Notes: a model not told the origin generated them from the sequence alone. DNA of 64,000 bases from Salinicoccus hispanicus (GCF_009831115.1 NZ_WUUK01000001.1:434001-498000); one strand, 5' to 3'; positions 15,331-25,265 are shown, counted from the stretch's first letter. Numbers and translations are program-made.

Positions 15331-16554
15331 ATGCTGGTAAGTAATAAATGGAAATATCCGTTACTGTTGCTATTTGGTATCGGTGTATCTAATCTCGGTG
15401 CCTGGATCTATCTGATTGCACTAAACCTGATTGTTTTAGACATGACTGGATCAGTGTTTGCAGTGTCATTCCTTTACATTATGATGCCGATTGCCACTGT
15501 GATCACGAATTTCTGGGCGGGGAGTTTTATTGACAGGTTGAACAAAAGAAACTTGATGATCTACATTGATCTGCTCAGAGCTTCCCTCGTATGTATGCTT
15601 CCCTTCATGGACTCGATCATTTTCATCTATATACTGGTTTTCATCATTAATATTGGCAGTTCGATATTTGAACCAACTGCGATGGTTTACATGACCGAGT
15701 TGATACCGAAGAAGGATAGACAGAGATTCAATGCTTTGAGAAATTTTATTAATTCGAGCGGTTTCATACTTGGACCGTCGATTGCAGGCGTCCTGCTCTT
15801 CATTGGCTCACCGGAAATGGCCATCCTGGCCAATGGTCTTGCCTTGTTGATATCAGCATTTGTTATTAGGTTGCTCCCGAGTATAAAACTCCAGGATGAA
15901 GCTGTTTTTGCTGAAAAAGTGAATTTGAAAGTGGTAATTAAAGATTGGAAAACTGTTCTAAGTTTCAGCAAAATGAATATGAACATAGCGTTAATATACT
16001 GTTTTTTTAGCGGAATCACGGTCTTCATGACTGCACTGGATTCTTTGGAAGCAGCATTTGCGACTCAAGTACTCCTGTTATCTGAAAGTGACTATGGTTT
16101 TCTTGTCAGTATCGCAGGACTTGGTATCATAGTCGGATCTTTAATAAATACTCTATTTGCCGACCGGTTGAAAATTAATCTGATGATTGGTCTAGGCGCC
16201 ATTTTTACACCAGCAGGTTATCTGATATTCGGTTACTCAGAGAACTTCATATGGGCATCAATCGGATTTTTCACACTGACTTTTGCATTATCCTTTGCAA
16301 ATACAGGATTTTATACTTTCTATCAAAATAGCGTGCCTACTAACATCATGGGTAGATTCTCAAGTGTATTTGGTATATTGGAAGCTTTTTTGATTATTAT
16401 ATTCACACTCACCATCGGGGTATTGGCAGAACAATTTGGTATTCGTATCATTTATATACTGGGATCTTTCTTATTTTTACTTTTAGGACTCGTGGTCAAT
16501 CTGTTCGCAATGAAAAGATCAATCCGAGATAAATACCAGCAAGAGGTCAGCTGA
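15331..16554 (+). CDS. MFS transporter (DHA3-like), T-box controlled
   Basis: A 407-residue 12-span permease with the N-terminal pattern of MFS_3/DHA3 efflux proteins (NLGAWIYLIALNLIVLDMTG) and the loop-2 signature WAGSFIDRLNKRN (residues about 62-74). Relatives export macrolides or other small molecules, but many are of unknown substrate. The T-box leader implies the gene is induced when one tRNA is uncharged, so an amino acid or amino-acid-like compound is the more likely cargo. A GGAGGG ribosome site precedes the ATG. The gene appears to be alone in its operon. Confidence 0.82.
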   Translation: MLVSNKWKYPLLLLFGIGVSNLGAWIYLIALNLIVLDMTGSVFAVSFLYIMMPIATVITNFWAGSFIDRLNKRNLMIYIDLLRASLVCMLPFMDSIIFIYILVFIINIGSSIFEPTAMVYMTELIPKKDRQRFNALRNFINSSGFILGPSIAGVLLFIGSPEMAILANGLALLISAFVIRLLPSIKLQDEAVFAEKVNLKVVIKDWKTVLSFSKMNMNIALIYCFFSGITVFMTALDSLEAAFATQVLLLSESDYGFLVSIAGLGIIVGSLINTLFADRLKINLMIGLGAIFTPAGYLIFGYSENFIWASIGFFTLTFALSFANTGFYTFYQNSVPTNIMGRFSSVFGILEAFLIIIFTLTIGVLAEQFGIRIIYILGSFLFLLLGLVVNLFAMKRSIRDKYQQEVS

Positions 16555-16582
16555 TAAAAAATTTAGTTGGTACTGAATTCTT

Positions 16583-16640
16583 TTGACACTCACATTAGAA
16601 GTTGCTAATATGTATATGATATATTAATAGAAACTAATAT
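16583..16640 (+). promoter_or_regulatory. Promoter and likely ArsR-type operator of the metal efflux operon
   Basis: TTGACA at 16583-16588, a 17-base spacer and TAATAT at 16606-16611 form a near-consensus promoter. Inside the spacer, ATTAG-6-CTAAT (16594-16609) is an inverted repeat, and a second, ATATTA-8-TAATAT, lies at 16621-16640 just downstream. Such repeats fit the binding mode of ArsR/SmtB repressors. Confidence 0.65.
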
Positions 16641-16655
16641 GAGGGGGGACGAAAG

Positions 16656-16988
16656 ATGATAACGGTGGATCTAGATACTAAAGTGAAGCTTATACACGGG
16701 TTTTCGAATAAGACCCGTCTTCAAATACTTGAGTCAATAAAAATGGATGAAAAGACGGTCTCTGAAATTGTGGCTGATATTGGAGCAAGCCAGTCGAGCA
16801 TCTCCCAGCATCTTGCATGTCTGAAGGAGTGTGGCATCATTATCGGCAGACAGCAGGGGAAGTACATATATTACGCATTACGGAATCAGAACATGCGGGA
16901 TCTTCTTTCCATGTTTGATACCGTACTTGATGATGTTGGGGAAAATGTAGCATCCTGTGAAAATCATATAGATGGGTGTGGTGTATAA
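16656..16988 (+). CDS. ArsR/SmtB-family metal-responsive repressor
   Basis: A 110-residue winged-helix repressor. The recognition helix is in VADIGASQSSISQHLACLKECGII (about residues 38-61), followed by the beta-wing GRQQGKYIYYAL. Candidate metal ligands are C55 and C60 near the recognition helix, and the C-terminal C-x3-H...C cluster in SCENHIDGCGV. It is followed by the P-type ATPase with a one-base stop/start overlap (TAATG), so the pair is translationally coupled. It probably represses its own operon until Cd, Zn or Pb binds. Confidence 0.85.
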   Translation: MITVDLDTKVKLIHGFSNKTRLQILESIKMDEKTVSEIVADIGASQSSISQHLACLKECGIIIGRQQGKYIYYALRNQNMRDLLSMFDTVLDDVGENVASCENHIDGCGV

Positions 16989-19636
16989 TGGCTCAAACAT
17001 GTTGCAGTCGGTCAAAAGATAAAGTGGAAAGTCACAGTGAGACATGCTGTACTACGGAAGTTGGAAAAATGACAGACCAGACGAACGAAGCAAGCTCCTG
17101 TTGTGGTGACGATGGTCCGGGTGACCCTGACGACGATCCCGAAGGCTGTTGCAGTCAGTCAGAAGAGAAGGTAGCAAACGGCAGTGCTTGCTGCAGTACG
17201 GAAACTAAAGAGGCAATCACACAGAAGAGTGAAGCAAGTGCATGCTGTGGTGGCCAAGACTCTGTTGACGACCCTGAAAGCTGTTGCAGTAATAGCGCTG
17301 AATCTAACAACGAACCATTAACGTCACAGGTTGAAAAGAAAGTATATCGTATTCAGGGGATGGATTGTCCTTCCTGTGCAATGACCATTGAAAAGGGCGT
17401 GAATGCCCTAAGCAATATCCTTGAAGCAAAAGTGAGCTACAGCACGGCCAAGCTGCAAGTCATCGGTATGGACCAGGGTGCTTTTGATAACGCAGAGCGT
17501 ACTGTTAAGAACCTGGGTTTTGATATCGAAATGCCGAAACAGAGCAGCAATATGAAAACTTATATTGTTGAAGGTATGGACTGCGGCAGCTGTGCCAAGA
17601 GCGTGGAGAATCATCTGAATAAGCTCTCCCAGGTCAGGCATGCTGATGTCAGCTTCTCTACAGGTAAGATGAAAGTGGATCATGACAACAGTGTTGAGGA
17701 TATCATTTCGGAAGTATCGAAAATCGGCTACCATGCCTCCCTGGCAGGGGGCAGTGATTCCAATAGTGACAGCAAGCCGAGAAGTGAATATCAGAACATC
17801 ATCATAACAGGGGCTTTGATTGCGGTCGGCTTTATCGGCTCTTATGCCGGTTTGCCACAGATATTGAGTACCATGCTTTATGCCATTGCGATTGTCATCA
17901 GTGGATATAAGCCGGTCAAGAGTGCGTATTATGCACTCAGAAGCCGCTCACTCGATATGAACGTGCTCATGTCGGCAGCGGCGATTGGTGCTGCACTGAT
18001 CGGAGAATGGTTTGAAGGGGCAACTGTCGTCTGGCTCTTTGCTCTCGGGACTGCGCTGCAGAACCAGTCGATGGAACGAACGAGAAAGTCGATCAAAAAC
18101 TTGATGGATCTCGCACCTTCAGATGCATGGGTGAGATCGGGGACAGAACTTGTCCAGAAACCAGTCAGTGAAATTTCAGTCGGTGAAATTACCATCATCA
18201 AGCCAGGTGATAGAGTACCGCTTGATGGCGAAGTGATGAAGGGTGAGACAAGCATCAACCAGGCACCGATTACAGGAGAGTCCATGCCTGTGGACAAGGT
18301 AGAAGGGGATACTGTCTACGCCGGTACCATCAATGAACATGGATCCATTGAAGTCAGAGTGACGAAACTGGTTAAGGATACAACCATCTCGAAAATCATC
18401 CATATGGTCGAGGAAGCCCAGGAACAACGCGCGCCGACACAGGCTTTTATTGATAGATTTGCAAGCATCTACACACCGATTGTATTTGCAGCTGCACTTG
18501 CTGTCATTGTCCTGCCACCTCTCTTTGGTATGGGCAGCTGGGGAGAATGGATTTATAAAGGACTGGCACTGCTGGTCGTTGCATGTCCATGTGCACTTGT
18601 CATTTCGACACCCGTCGCCATTGTTTCGGCAATTGGTAATGCCGCGAAAAACGGTGTGTTGATCAAAGGTGGTACGTTCCTCGAGAAGGCGGCTCATATC
18701 AAGGTTGTTGCTTTTGACAAGACAGGTACATTGACTGAAGGCAAGCCCCAGGTCAATGAAGTGCTGGCGTATACGACTACAGAAGAAGAATTGCTCGCCA
18801 TCGCCTATACACTGGAAGACTATTCCACGCATCCAATCGGCAGAACCATTGTCGATCATGCAAAGAACCAAGGTATACGGGCGAAGGAAGGCGAACTATT
18901 CAGCAATATCGTCGGTAAAGGTGTACAGGCGACAATCGATGATCAGGTCTACTATGCTGGTAATCGTAAACTGTTTGATGAAGCGGGTATTTCATTAATC
19001 AGTTATGAAAAAGAACTTGAAGACATCCAGTATCAAGGTAAGACAGTCGTGATTGTTGGTACAGAAAAAGAAGTGATCGGTGTGATTGCCGTTTCCGACA
19101 CAATCCGTAAAACGACGGCACAGGCGTTGAGTGACTTGAAGCAGACAGGTGTCGATCAGGTTGTCATGCTGACAGGGGATAATGAAGGGACTGCGAAGCG
19201 GATTGCTGCAGAAGCCAACGTAAACCGTTATTTTGCAGAACTGCTGCCTGAAGATAAAGTGAATGCGGTCAGACAGCTGCAGGCAGAAGGCCATAAAGTG
19301 GCAATGGTAGGGGATGGCATCAATGATGCGCCTGCCTTGGCCTTATCTGATATTGGCATCGCCATGGGCGGGGCAGGAACAGATACCGCAATGGAGACTG
19401 CGGACATCGTTCTGATGGCGGACAATCTTGAGAAGCTGCCACATACGATGAAACTGAGCAGGAAGGCTCTGAGGATCATCAAGCAGAACATATGGTTCTC
19501 CCTGATCATCAAAGCCATCGCACTTGTCTTCATCTTCCCAGGCTGGCTGACACTCTGGATGGCAGTACTGAGTGATACAGGGGCCGCAATCATAGTCATT
19601 CTGAATGCACTGCGACTGTTGAATGTAAAAGAATAA
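16988..19636 (+). CDS. cadA: P1B-type Cd/Zn/Pb-exporting ATPase with cysteine-pair N-terminus
   Basis: An 882-residue heavy-metal exporter. Residues 1 to about 110 form a hydrophilic extension with seven adjacent-cysteine pairs (TCCS, TCCT, SCCG, GCCS, ACCS, ACCG, SCCS). Two HMA domains follow, with GMDCPSCA and GMDCGSCA. The ATPase core shows TGES, CPCAL in the transport helix, DKTGT, and GDGINDAPAL, and ends with SDTGAA, whose Asp marks the Zn/Cd/Pb (P1B-2) class. The ATG at 16988 is used because it overlaps the arsR stop; the four codons upstream lie inside arsR. The name cadA is by class; Zn or Pb could be the main ion. The extension is unusual for CadA. Confidence 0.88.
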   Translation: MAQTCCSRSKDKVESHSETCCTTEVGKMTDQTNEASSCCGDDGPGDPDDDPEGCCSQSEEKVANGSACCSTETKEAITQKSEASACCGGQDSVDDPESCCSNSAESNNEPLTSQVEKKVYRIQGMDCPSCAMTIEKGVNALSNILEAKVSYSTAKLQVIGMDQGAFDNAERTVKNLGFDIEMPKQSSNMKTYIVEGMDCGSCAKSVENHLNKLSQVRHADVSFSTGKMKVDHDNSVEDIISEVSKIGYHASLAGGSDSNSDSKPRSEYQNIIITGALIAVGFIGSYAGLPQILSTMLYAIAIVISGYKPVKSAYYALRSRSLDMNVLMSAAAIGAALIGEWFEGATVVWLFALGTALQNQSMERTRKSIKNLMDLAPSDAWVRSGTELVQKPVSEISVGEITIIKPGDRVPLDGEVMKGETSINQAPITGESMPVDKVEGDTVYAGTINEHGSIEVRVTKLVKDTTISKIIHMVEEAQEQRAPTQAFIDRFASIYTPIVFAAALAVIVLPPLFGMGSWGEWIYKGLALLVVACPCALVISTPVAIVSAIGNAAKNGVLIKGGTFLEKAAHIKVVAFDKTGTLTEGKPQVNEVLAYTTTEEELLAIAYTLEDYSTHPIGRTIVDHAKNQGIRAKEGELFSNIVGKGVQATIDDQVYYAGNRKLFDEAGISLISYEKELEDIQYQGKTVVIVGTEKEVIGVIAVSDTIRKTTAQALSDLKQTGVDQVVMLTGDNEGTAKRIAAEANVNRYFAELLPEDKVNAVRQLQAEGHKVAMVGDGINDAPALALSDIGIAMGGAGTDTAMETADIVLMADNLEKLPHTMKLSRKALRIIKQNIWFSLIIKAIALVFIFPGWLTLWMAVLSDTGAAIIVILNALRLLNVKE

Positions 19637-19645
19637 TATCTATCG

Positions 19646-19684
19646 ATGGTATGGTTGTGAGAACTGCAGTCATACCATTTTTAT
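19646..19684 (+). terminator. Terminator of the metal efflux operon
   Basis: Arms ATGGTATG and CATACCAT, with a 17-base loop, followed by TTTTTATC. Confidence 0.65.
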
Positions 19685-19831
19685 CACTTTGAACATAATA
19701 ATCAATGAACATTTCATCAATTCTGCAAGAGTGAATAGTTTATCAAAAATAGAAGCGGGTAGATGTTCAATTAATATACATCGCTTGAATCAGATTCCAT
19801 TACACGACTCGGTTGATCTGGAGGTTTTCTA

Positions 19832-20791
19832 ATGAAGAGACATGTTTTGAATAATGATGGCTGGACTTGGATTGAAATGGATTTCAGTGATAAAGCAACC
19901 ATGCAAAAACAGACTTCCGGCTATCCGGTAGATGAGCAGTGGCTGGATCAGGCGAATGAAGGGGACTCGAACAATCTCCAGATGGATACGACTTATGAAG
20001 GTAAAGAGGTCATATGGGGGTCTCTTATCTATGACCATAACTTGACTGATCCGGATTCAGGGAAATTTTTTCATTTTTGTCTGACGCGTGATTTTCTTCT
20101 GACCGATTATCTGGACTTTGATATCTTTAATAAAATAAATACAAGCAATACCGTGACAAAAATGGATTTCACCCATACACCGATTGAAGGCTTCATGGTA
20201 ATCATCAATGTCATATTAAATAACTATCTGCAGAAAATTGATGACTTTGAAAAAAGAATAAACAATCTGCTTTGGAAACTGGAAAAGAAAAATAACGAAG
20301 AAGTATTATCGCAGATCATGAACTGCCGCCATCAGCTGATTGTTTTAAAAAGTCTGATACTCCCGTTAAAAGAAATTGAACTTGGGGTGCCGGAAGCATT
20401 TGGTGAAGAGACTAAAGAAGGTTCTATTTTCTACAAAATGCAGCAACGCATTGATCGCGCTTTTACATTGGTTACTGAATACAGTAAAGAAATAGGCAGT
20501 ATGGCAGAGCTTGAAAGTGTGAAGGCGGATGTACGGGGAAATGAAATCATGAAGACATTGACCATTGTCACAGTCCTTTTCACTCCGGTTATGGCCTGGG
20601 GTGCACTCTGGGGAATGAACTTTACATACATGCCGGAACTGGATTTTAAATATGGATACTTGTTTGCCGGACTGCTCATTATTGTAAACACAGCTGCAAT
20701 CTACCTCTTCCTGCGGAATAAAGGTTGGATGGGGGATTTGCTGAATAACACGGAACAAACAAAAAAGAAGAAAAAAAGTTCATCGTACTAG
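19832..20791 (+). CDS. CorA-family divalent cation channel
   Basis: A 319-residue member of the CorA Mg/Co channel family. A long soluble alpha/beta and helical region precedes two C-terminal spans. The signature GMN is present in WGMNFTYMPELDFKYGY, and the polar C-terminus is lysine- and serine-rich. A GGAGG ribosome site precedes the ATG. It is monocistronic. Many such CorA-like proteins in this family are of unproven ion preference, so I do not assign a name. Confidence 0.82.
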   Translation: MKRHVLNNDGWTWIEMDFSDKATMQKQTSGYPVDEQWLDQANEGDSNNLQMDTTYEGKEVIWGSLIYDHNLTDPDSGKFFHFCLTRDFLLTDYLDFDIFNKINTSNTVTKMDFTHTPIEGFMVIINVILNNYLQKIDDFEKRINNLLWKLEKKNNEEVLSQIMNCRHQLIVLKSLILPLKEIELGVPEAFGEETKEGSIFYKMQQRIDRAFTLVTEYSKEIGSMAELESVKADVRGNEIMKTLTIVTVLFTPVMAWGALWGMNFTYMPELDFKYGYLFAGLLIIVNTAAIYLFLRNKGWMGDLLNNTEQTKKKKKSSSY

Positions 20792-20795
20792 AGAA

Positions 20796-20836
20796 CACAG
20801 TGTCTTCCTCTGATTGAAAAGAACACTGTGATTTTA
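20796..20836 (+). terminator. Terminator after the CorA-like gene
   Basis: Arms CACAGTGT and ACACTGTG with an additional inner CTT/AAG match, followed by ATTTTATT. Confidence 0.6.
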
Positions 20837-21000
20837 TTATTCATTAGCTATTCCAGAGTCCTAGTTGTATGGATCAGCAAGTTTATTCAAATTTGCATAT
20901 CAGACTTTTTGATGTATCACTGTACCGAAGTGACCTGTGAAGTTTTACAACTATGTTATTATTGAAATAAGTTTTTCATCCATCAAAAGGAAGTGATCCA

Positions 21001-22014
21001 TTGATCCAGTATCCTACTTTAAATAAGAACGCGACTGTCGGTGTAACAGCACCTTCTTCAGGTGTGCCTGATGAATTACATGTTGTTCTGCACACAGCCA
21101 TAAACAGGATGAAAGATAGAGGATATTCCTGTCTTTCAGGAGACACGCCATGGATGGACGATAAAGCAAAGTCTGCGCCAGCCGTAATTCGTGCGAAAGA
21201 GTTGAATGAAATGCTTTCGGACGAAATGATCGACCTGATTATACCGCCGTGGGGTGGCGAACTGCTGATTGAAATACTCGAGCACATCAATTTTGAAACA
21301 ATGCCCAATAAATGGATTATGGGATTCTCGGACATCAGTCTGCTACTGCTTGCGGTTACATTGAATACAGGTACGGCAACAGCTCATGGGTCGAGTCTAG
21401 TTGACCTCCGTGCAATAGAAAGTGATGATACAACAGCGATGTGGGAAACAGTATTGGCCACTAAGCAGAATGAGACAGTGACTCAATACGCCTCTGAAAA
21501 ATATCAAAAGGAATGGGATCATGAAAATCCCACCCACCATGTTTTTAATCTGGACACTCAGACATATTGGAGAACAATGACAGGTCAAAACACAAAAGTG
21601 GAAGGTCGACTATTAGGTGGATGTATCGATGCCATTCGACACCTGATCGGCACACCATTCGGAGATGTCCACAGTTTTAAGAATAAACATATATCAGGTG
21701 AACCGATCATCTGGTATCTTGAGAATTATGGTATGTCGACAGCCGAACTGAGAAGGTCGTTGGTACAGATGAAACTGGCTGGCTGGTTTGAAGATGCATC
21801 TGCCATCATGTTCGGGAGAAGTCCTGCGAATACACCAGTCGATAACTATACGGCCAAGGATGTCTATGAAGTATTATCCGAAGAACTTGATATTCCCATT
21901 ATATACGACATAGATTGCGGTCATGTTCCACCACAGATCACTTTCATCAATGGTGCATATGCCGAAGTCGAAGTGGAAAACGGGCGCGGCAAAGTGATTC
22001 AGACCTTTAAGTAA
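21001..22014 (+). CDS. S66-family peptidase (LD-carboxypeptidase / MccF-like)
   Basis: A 337-residue serine peptidase of family S66, which includes LD-carboxypeptidases that trim murein peptides and MccF-type immunity peptidases that inactivate microcin C. The nucleophile is S110 in MGFSDIS and the catalytic His is H308 in DCGHVPPQ. The N-terminal TVGVTAPSSG is typical of the family. The start is TTG with AAAAGGAAG before it. There is no signal peptide, which argues for a cytosolic MccF-like role or for recycling. It is followed by an acetyltransferase 22 bases later, and MccE/MccF activities are often paired. Confidence 0.8.
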   Translation: MIQYPTLNKNATVGVTAPSSGVPDELHVVLHTAINRMKDRGYSCLSGDTPWMDDKAKSAPAVIRAKELNEMLSDEMIDLIIPPWGGELLIEILEHINFETMPNKWIMGFSDISLLLLAVTLNTGTATAHGSSLVDLRAIESDDTTAMWETVLATKQNETVTQYASEKYQKEWDHENPTHHVFNLDTQTYWRTMTGQNTKVEGRLLGGCIDAIRHLIGTPFGDVHSFKNKHISGEPIIWYLENYGMSTAELRRSLVQMKLAGWFEDASAIMFGRSPANTPVDNYTAKDVYEVLSEELDIPIIYDIDCGHVPPQITFINGAYAEVEVENGRGKVIQTFK

Positions 22015-22036
22015 TTGCAGCGGGGAGAAGAAGTAA

Positions 22037-22513
22037 TTGGAGAAAAGCAATACTGTCAGGCTAGTACGTTATGCAAAAAATCATATTCAAGATCTACACA
22101 GTTTTCAATTGCCGGAAGATCAGAGCCGTTTTACAACACTTCCCTCGGAGTATGAAAACTCAGATGAAGGAAAGCATCGTATTGTTATTCTTGCTGATGA
22201 TAGACCAGTCGGTTTTTTCCTTCTTATCTCATCTTATAGATTTGAAGGTTACACAACCAATCAGCATGCTATGCTGCTGACTTCTTTTTCCATCAATCAT
22301 AAGGAGCAGGGGAAGGGACGTGCAAAACAAGCCTTGAATAAGTTGAAAGCATTTGTTCAGGAAGAATTTCCCGACTGCAGTGAAATTGTACTATCAGTCA
22401 ATCTTAAGAATACAGCTGCTAGAATATTATACGAAAAGACAGGTTTTCAAGATACCGGCAGAACTATCGGAGGACCTGCTGGTGAGCAGTGCATCATGAG
22501 ATTTGAAGTATGA
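22037..22513 (+). CDS. GNAT-family N-acetyltransferase
   Basis: A 158-residue acetyltransferase. The acetyl-CoA loop is represented by SINHKEQGKGRAKQAL (about residues 89-104) and the C-terminal LKNTAARILYEKTGFQDTGR is typical of the fold. The start is TTG, preceded by GGGGAGAAG. It lies 22 bases after the S66 peptidase and 39 bases before the ASCH gene, so the three probably form one transcript. The substrate is unknown. Confidence 0.78.
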   Translation: MEKSNTVRLVRYAKNHIQDLHSFQLPEDQSRFTTLPSEYENSDEGKHRIVILADDRPVGFFLLISSYRFEGYTTNQHAMLLTSFSINHKEQGKGRAKQALNKLKAFVQEEFPDCSEIVLSVNLKNTAARILYEKTGFQDTGRTIGGPAGEQCIMRFEV

Positions 22514-22552
22514 CCGATTAAACAACAACCAGAAATACGGAGGATTATAGTT

Positions 22553-23002
22553 ATGAATAAAGAAGCACAGGCATATTGGGATGAATACTGGGAAGGGCAG
22601 GAGAAACCGCAATCAGTCACTGCCTGGCAATTTGGTGCCGACCCTGATGAACTTGCACAGCTGGTGGCAGATGGCGTAAAGACGGCCACCTGTTCAGGAC
22701 GCATCTTCTATGAAGTGGAGAATGAACCATTGCCGACAACAGAAGACTACAGCATCGTCCTCAATGGAGATGACAATCCAACCTCAATTATCAAGACAAC
22801 AGAAGTCACCATTACACCCATGAATGAAGTCAGCGAAGCATTTGCTATTTCAGAAGGCGAGGGGGACAGGACCTATCAATACTGGTGGGACGCGCATGTA
22901 GAATTCTTCAAAAAAGAGTTGAACAGTATCGGACAAGAATTCTCCGAAGACATGCTGCTGGTATGTGAACGATTTAAAGTAATCCACGTGAAAGAACAGT
23001 AG
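22553..23002 (+). CDS. ASCH-domain protein
   Basis: A 149-residue protein of the ASCH superfamily, a beta-barrel RNA-binding or amidohydrolase-like fold. Evidence is the block TAWQFGADPDELAQLVADGVKTATCS near residues 23-48 and a later WWDAHVEFF segment, both typical of the subfamily. A GGAGG site precedes the ATG. Some close relatives act as amidohydrolases on modified nucleobases, but the role here is unknown. Last gene of the S66-GNAT-ASCH run. Confidence 0.75.
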   Translation: MNKEAQAYWDEYWEGQEKPQSVTAWQFGADPDELAQLVADGVKTATCSGRIFYEVENEPLPTTEDYSIVLNGDDNPTSIIKTTEVTITPMNEVSEAFAISEGEGDRTYQYWWDAHVEFFKKELNSIGQEFSEDMLLVCERFKVIHVKEQ

Positions 23003-23026
23003 AGAAGACTCAAAATGGATATAGAA

Positions 23027-23068
23027 AAACTCAAACCATGAGGAAATTTTCATGATTTGAGTTTTTTT
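23027..23068 (+). terminator. Terminator after the ASCH gene
   Basis: Arms AAACTCAAACCATGA and TCATGATTTGAGTTT (one mismatch), followed by TTTTT. Confidence 0.85.
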
Positions 23069-23107
23069 ATTTACTTGCACATTGTCTTATTATAACTTCA
23101 ATTTCTT

Positions 23108-23542
23108 CTATAAATTTTTCTTGAATACATAACTCACTTTATCGTAGTTCATTTTGTCTTCGTAAAATCTATGTGCATCTTCCCGGGCCAGTCCGGAAGA
23201 GAGGGCAACATTGGTATAACCATTTTCGCCAGCCCAATCGTGGACAAAATGCAAAAGCTTTTCTCCATATCCCTTTGATCTCGAATCAGAATCGGTTACC
23301 AGATCACACACCCATACAAACCTTCCATAATAGAGTGTCACCATCGGTTTGAATCCTGTAACTGCCACTATCTTTTCATCTTCATAGAGAGCGTACATGA
23401 CATAGCTGTCAGTTTCCTGGGCTTCTTTGATAATTTCCATATACTCTTTTTCATTCAAGTGGGTTCTCAACTGGTTCATTACAGGAAAAGCACTTCGAAG
23501 CTTCTCTTCAGTCTCCAGTTCTTCTATGTAAAGTTTATTCAT
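23108..23542 (-). CDS. GNAT-family N-acetyltransferase
   Basis: A 144-residue acetyltransferase. The CoA-binding region is [19 protein letters not shown], and the C-terminus [20 protein letters not shown] is typical of single-domain GNATs. The ATG at 23542 is chosen because TAGGAGG lies just upstream; an in-frame start at 23608 would overlap the preceding hydrolase gene and has no site. It follows that hydrolase by 13 bases, so they are co-transcribed. Substrate unknown. Confidence 0.8.
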   Translation of the reverse strand: MNKLYIEELETEEKLRSAFPVMNQLRTHLNEKEYMEIIKEAQETDSYVMYALYEDEKIVAVTGFKPMVTLYYGRFVWVCDLVTDSDSRSKGYGEKLLHFVHDWAGENGYTNVALSSGLAREDAHRFYEDKMNYDKVSYVFKKNL

Positions 23543-23555
23543 CTCATACCTCCTA

Positions 23556-24392
23556 TTACTCGTTTGCTGTTTCTTTGATGAAAGCGTTGAACTTCTCCTC
23601 TTCTTCAATATCAGGATTATGATTGCTGAATTCGAAAGTGGTCAATGAACCATTTGGCATCAAGTCTGCCGCTTCCTTACTGAATATATACGGACACTGT
23701 GCATCATGTCTCCCTGAATAGATGAACGCTTCTACTGGCGTTTTCTTTAATTCTTCACGCACATCATACTCGTTCAATTCTGCAGTAAAATAATCGATTT
23801 TGTCCATAAGCGTCCTGCCACTTTCCTTCCGCTCAAGAAGATCATAGTAGGCCTCTTTTCTATATAAGGACATCATGATCCATTCTTTGGCAATTTCAAT
23901 ACGCGTCTCTCTAGGTGTATCAGGTTTACGGAGCTCTGAAAATATCTCTTTCATTCTGGAATTGTTTGGATTGTCCGCACAGTAGATACTATCAGGATGA
24001 TCCATATATTCATACGATGCACAAAGACCACCTGCAATAATTTTATTTAGCTTGTCAGGGTACATTACGGCATACTTCAATGCCAAAAACCCACCCGTCG
24101 AATGTCCAGAAAACGTCCATTCTTCAAATCCCAATGTTTCCCGTATTGCTTCCATATCGTGAATCGCATCATCCATGCTGTATGTATATGTTTCAGTCGG
24201 TCCGTCGGAGCCGCCGGCACCTCTTAAGTTAATGATATATACAGTATAGTATTCAGCTAGTGCGCGTGCCATAGTGTTGCCATTTTGATTAAATTCACTG
24301 TATAGATGTGTAAATGCCAATGGTTCTCCATGTCCTCTTTTGAATACTTCAAACTGTCCCCTTGATGTATTAATTACAGTTGATTCAAACAT
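23556..24392 (-). CDS. Alpha/beta-hydrolase-fold enzyme
   Basis: A 278-residue hydrolase of the proline-iminopeptidase/lactonase type. The nucleophile is S98 in SGHSTGG, the oxyanion region is near FTHLYSE, and the later SGRHDAQCP (Asp) and FEFSNHNP (His) complete the triad. An AGAGGGGG site precedes the ATG. It is downstream of another alpha/beta hydrolase on the same strand with a 27-base gap. No specific substrate can be assigned. Confidence 0.8.
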   Translation of the reverse strand: MFESTVINTSRGQFEVFKRGHGEPLAFTHLYSEFNQNGNTMARALAEYYTVYIINLRGAGGSDGPTETYTYSMDDAIHDMEAIRETLGFEEWTFSGHSTGGFLALKYAVMYPDKLNKIIAGGLCASYEYMDHPDSIYCADNPNNSRMKEIFSELRKPDTPRETRIEIAKEWIMMSLYRKEAYYDLLERKESGRTLMDKIDYFTAELNEYDVREELKKTPVEAFIYSGRHDAQCPYIFSKEAADLMPNGSLTTFEFSNHNPDIEEEEKFNAFIKETANE

Positions 24393-24419
24393 TTCATTCC
24401 CCCTCTATTTATAGTCAAT

Positions 24420-25202
24420 CTACATTAATGATTCCACTGCACCTACTACTGTTTCCCACTCCTGTGTTGACGGGTCTACAATCTTGAAATGTTCCGCTTC
24501 CGGCAGAATGATCAACTCGGAATCATCCCCTTGCTCTACAGCTTTTTTATGATAGCCATTGCTTACATCCGCAGGTACATTTTCGTCCAGTTCACCATGA
24601 ATAATGATCTGTCTGGCACCGATCGGCAGCAGCTCAATAGGTGAAGCTGCATGATAACTTTCCACCATTTCTTCAGGCGAACCGCCGATGAAAGCAGAAA
24701 CAGGGCTGTCGACGCCTTTTTCGCTATGAATACGCCACATTTTTCTAAGATCGGCCAAACCTGCTAGGCTGATAACGCCTTGGATGGGTACAAGCAGCGT
24801 GGAACCACTGTAATCATCTACATTTTCACTGATGCGTGAAGCGGCCCATAGTGCCAGATGTCCGCCGGCGGAATGGCCGAGAAGAATGACTTGAGAAAGA
24901 TCGATATTATAATCCGATTCAAGCTGTGCTAGATGATTGATCGCATCCACGACATCCTGACATGTTCCTGTCCATCCGCTGCTGTCTTCCCCTGTGCGCC
25001 TGTATTCTATATTCCATGTTGCATAGCCACGATCCGTCAGATCCTCTGAGAGCGGAGTGTTCTCATCAAGATCATACTTCTGTCGCCAGAATCCGCCATG
25101 AATCGATACGACCACCGGAAAAGGCCCGGGAGCGTCTGGTATGCGCAGTATTCCATACTGTGAATCGTGGGTACCGTAAGCAAAATGATAAGTTCCTGCC
25201 AA
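24420..25202 (-). CDS. Alpha/beta hydrolase (esterase/acylaminoacyl-peptidase-like)
   Basis: A 260-residue esterase-like protein with the HGGFW oxyanion motif (H35) and the nucleophile elbow GHSAGGHLALW (S111). HGELDENVP and EAEHFKI supply the Asp and His of the triad. The start is TTG after AAGGGG. Members of this BD-FAE-like group act on small esters or formyl-kynurenine-type substrates. First gene of a three-gene minus-strand run (hydrolase-hydrolase-GNAT). Confidence 0.8.
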   Translation of the reverse strand: MAGTYHFAYGTHDSQYGILRIPDAPGPFPVVVSIHGGFWRQKYDLDENTPLSEDLTDRGYATWNIEYRRTGEDSSGWTGTCQDVVDAINHLAQLESDYNIDLSQVILLGHSAGGHLALWAASRISENVDDYSGSTLLVPIQGVISLAGLADLRKMWRIHSEKGVDSPVSAFIGGSPEEMVESYHAASPIELLPIGARQIIIHGELDENVPADVSNGYHKKAVEQGDDSELIILPEAEHFKIVDPSTQEWETVVGAVESLM

Positions 25203-25265
25203 AGTAAAAACCCCTTGTCTTTTTATTGCAATACTACCATATTGATCTATACAGCTCTAAATAAA

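Noticed and set aside
18176-18871. 231-codon minus-strand frame inside cadA
   Set aside because: Antisense to the ATPase core with its DKTGT and CPC motifs; no independent evidence.
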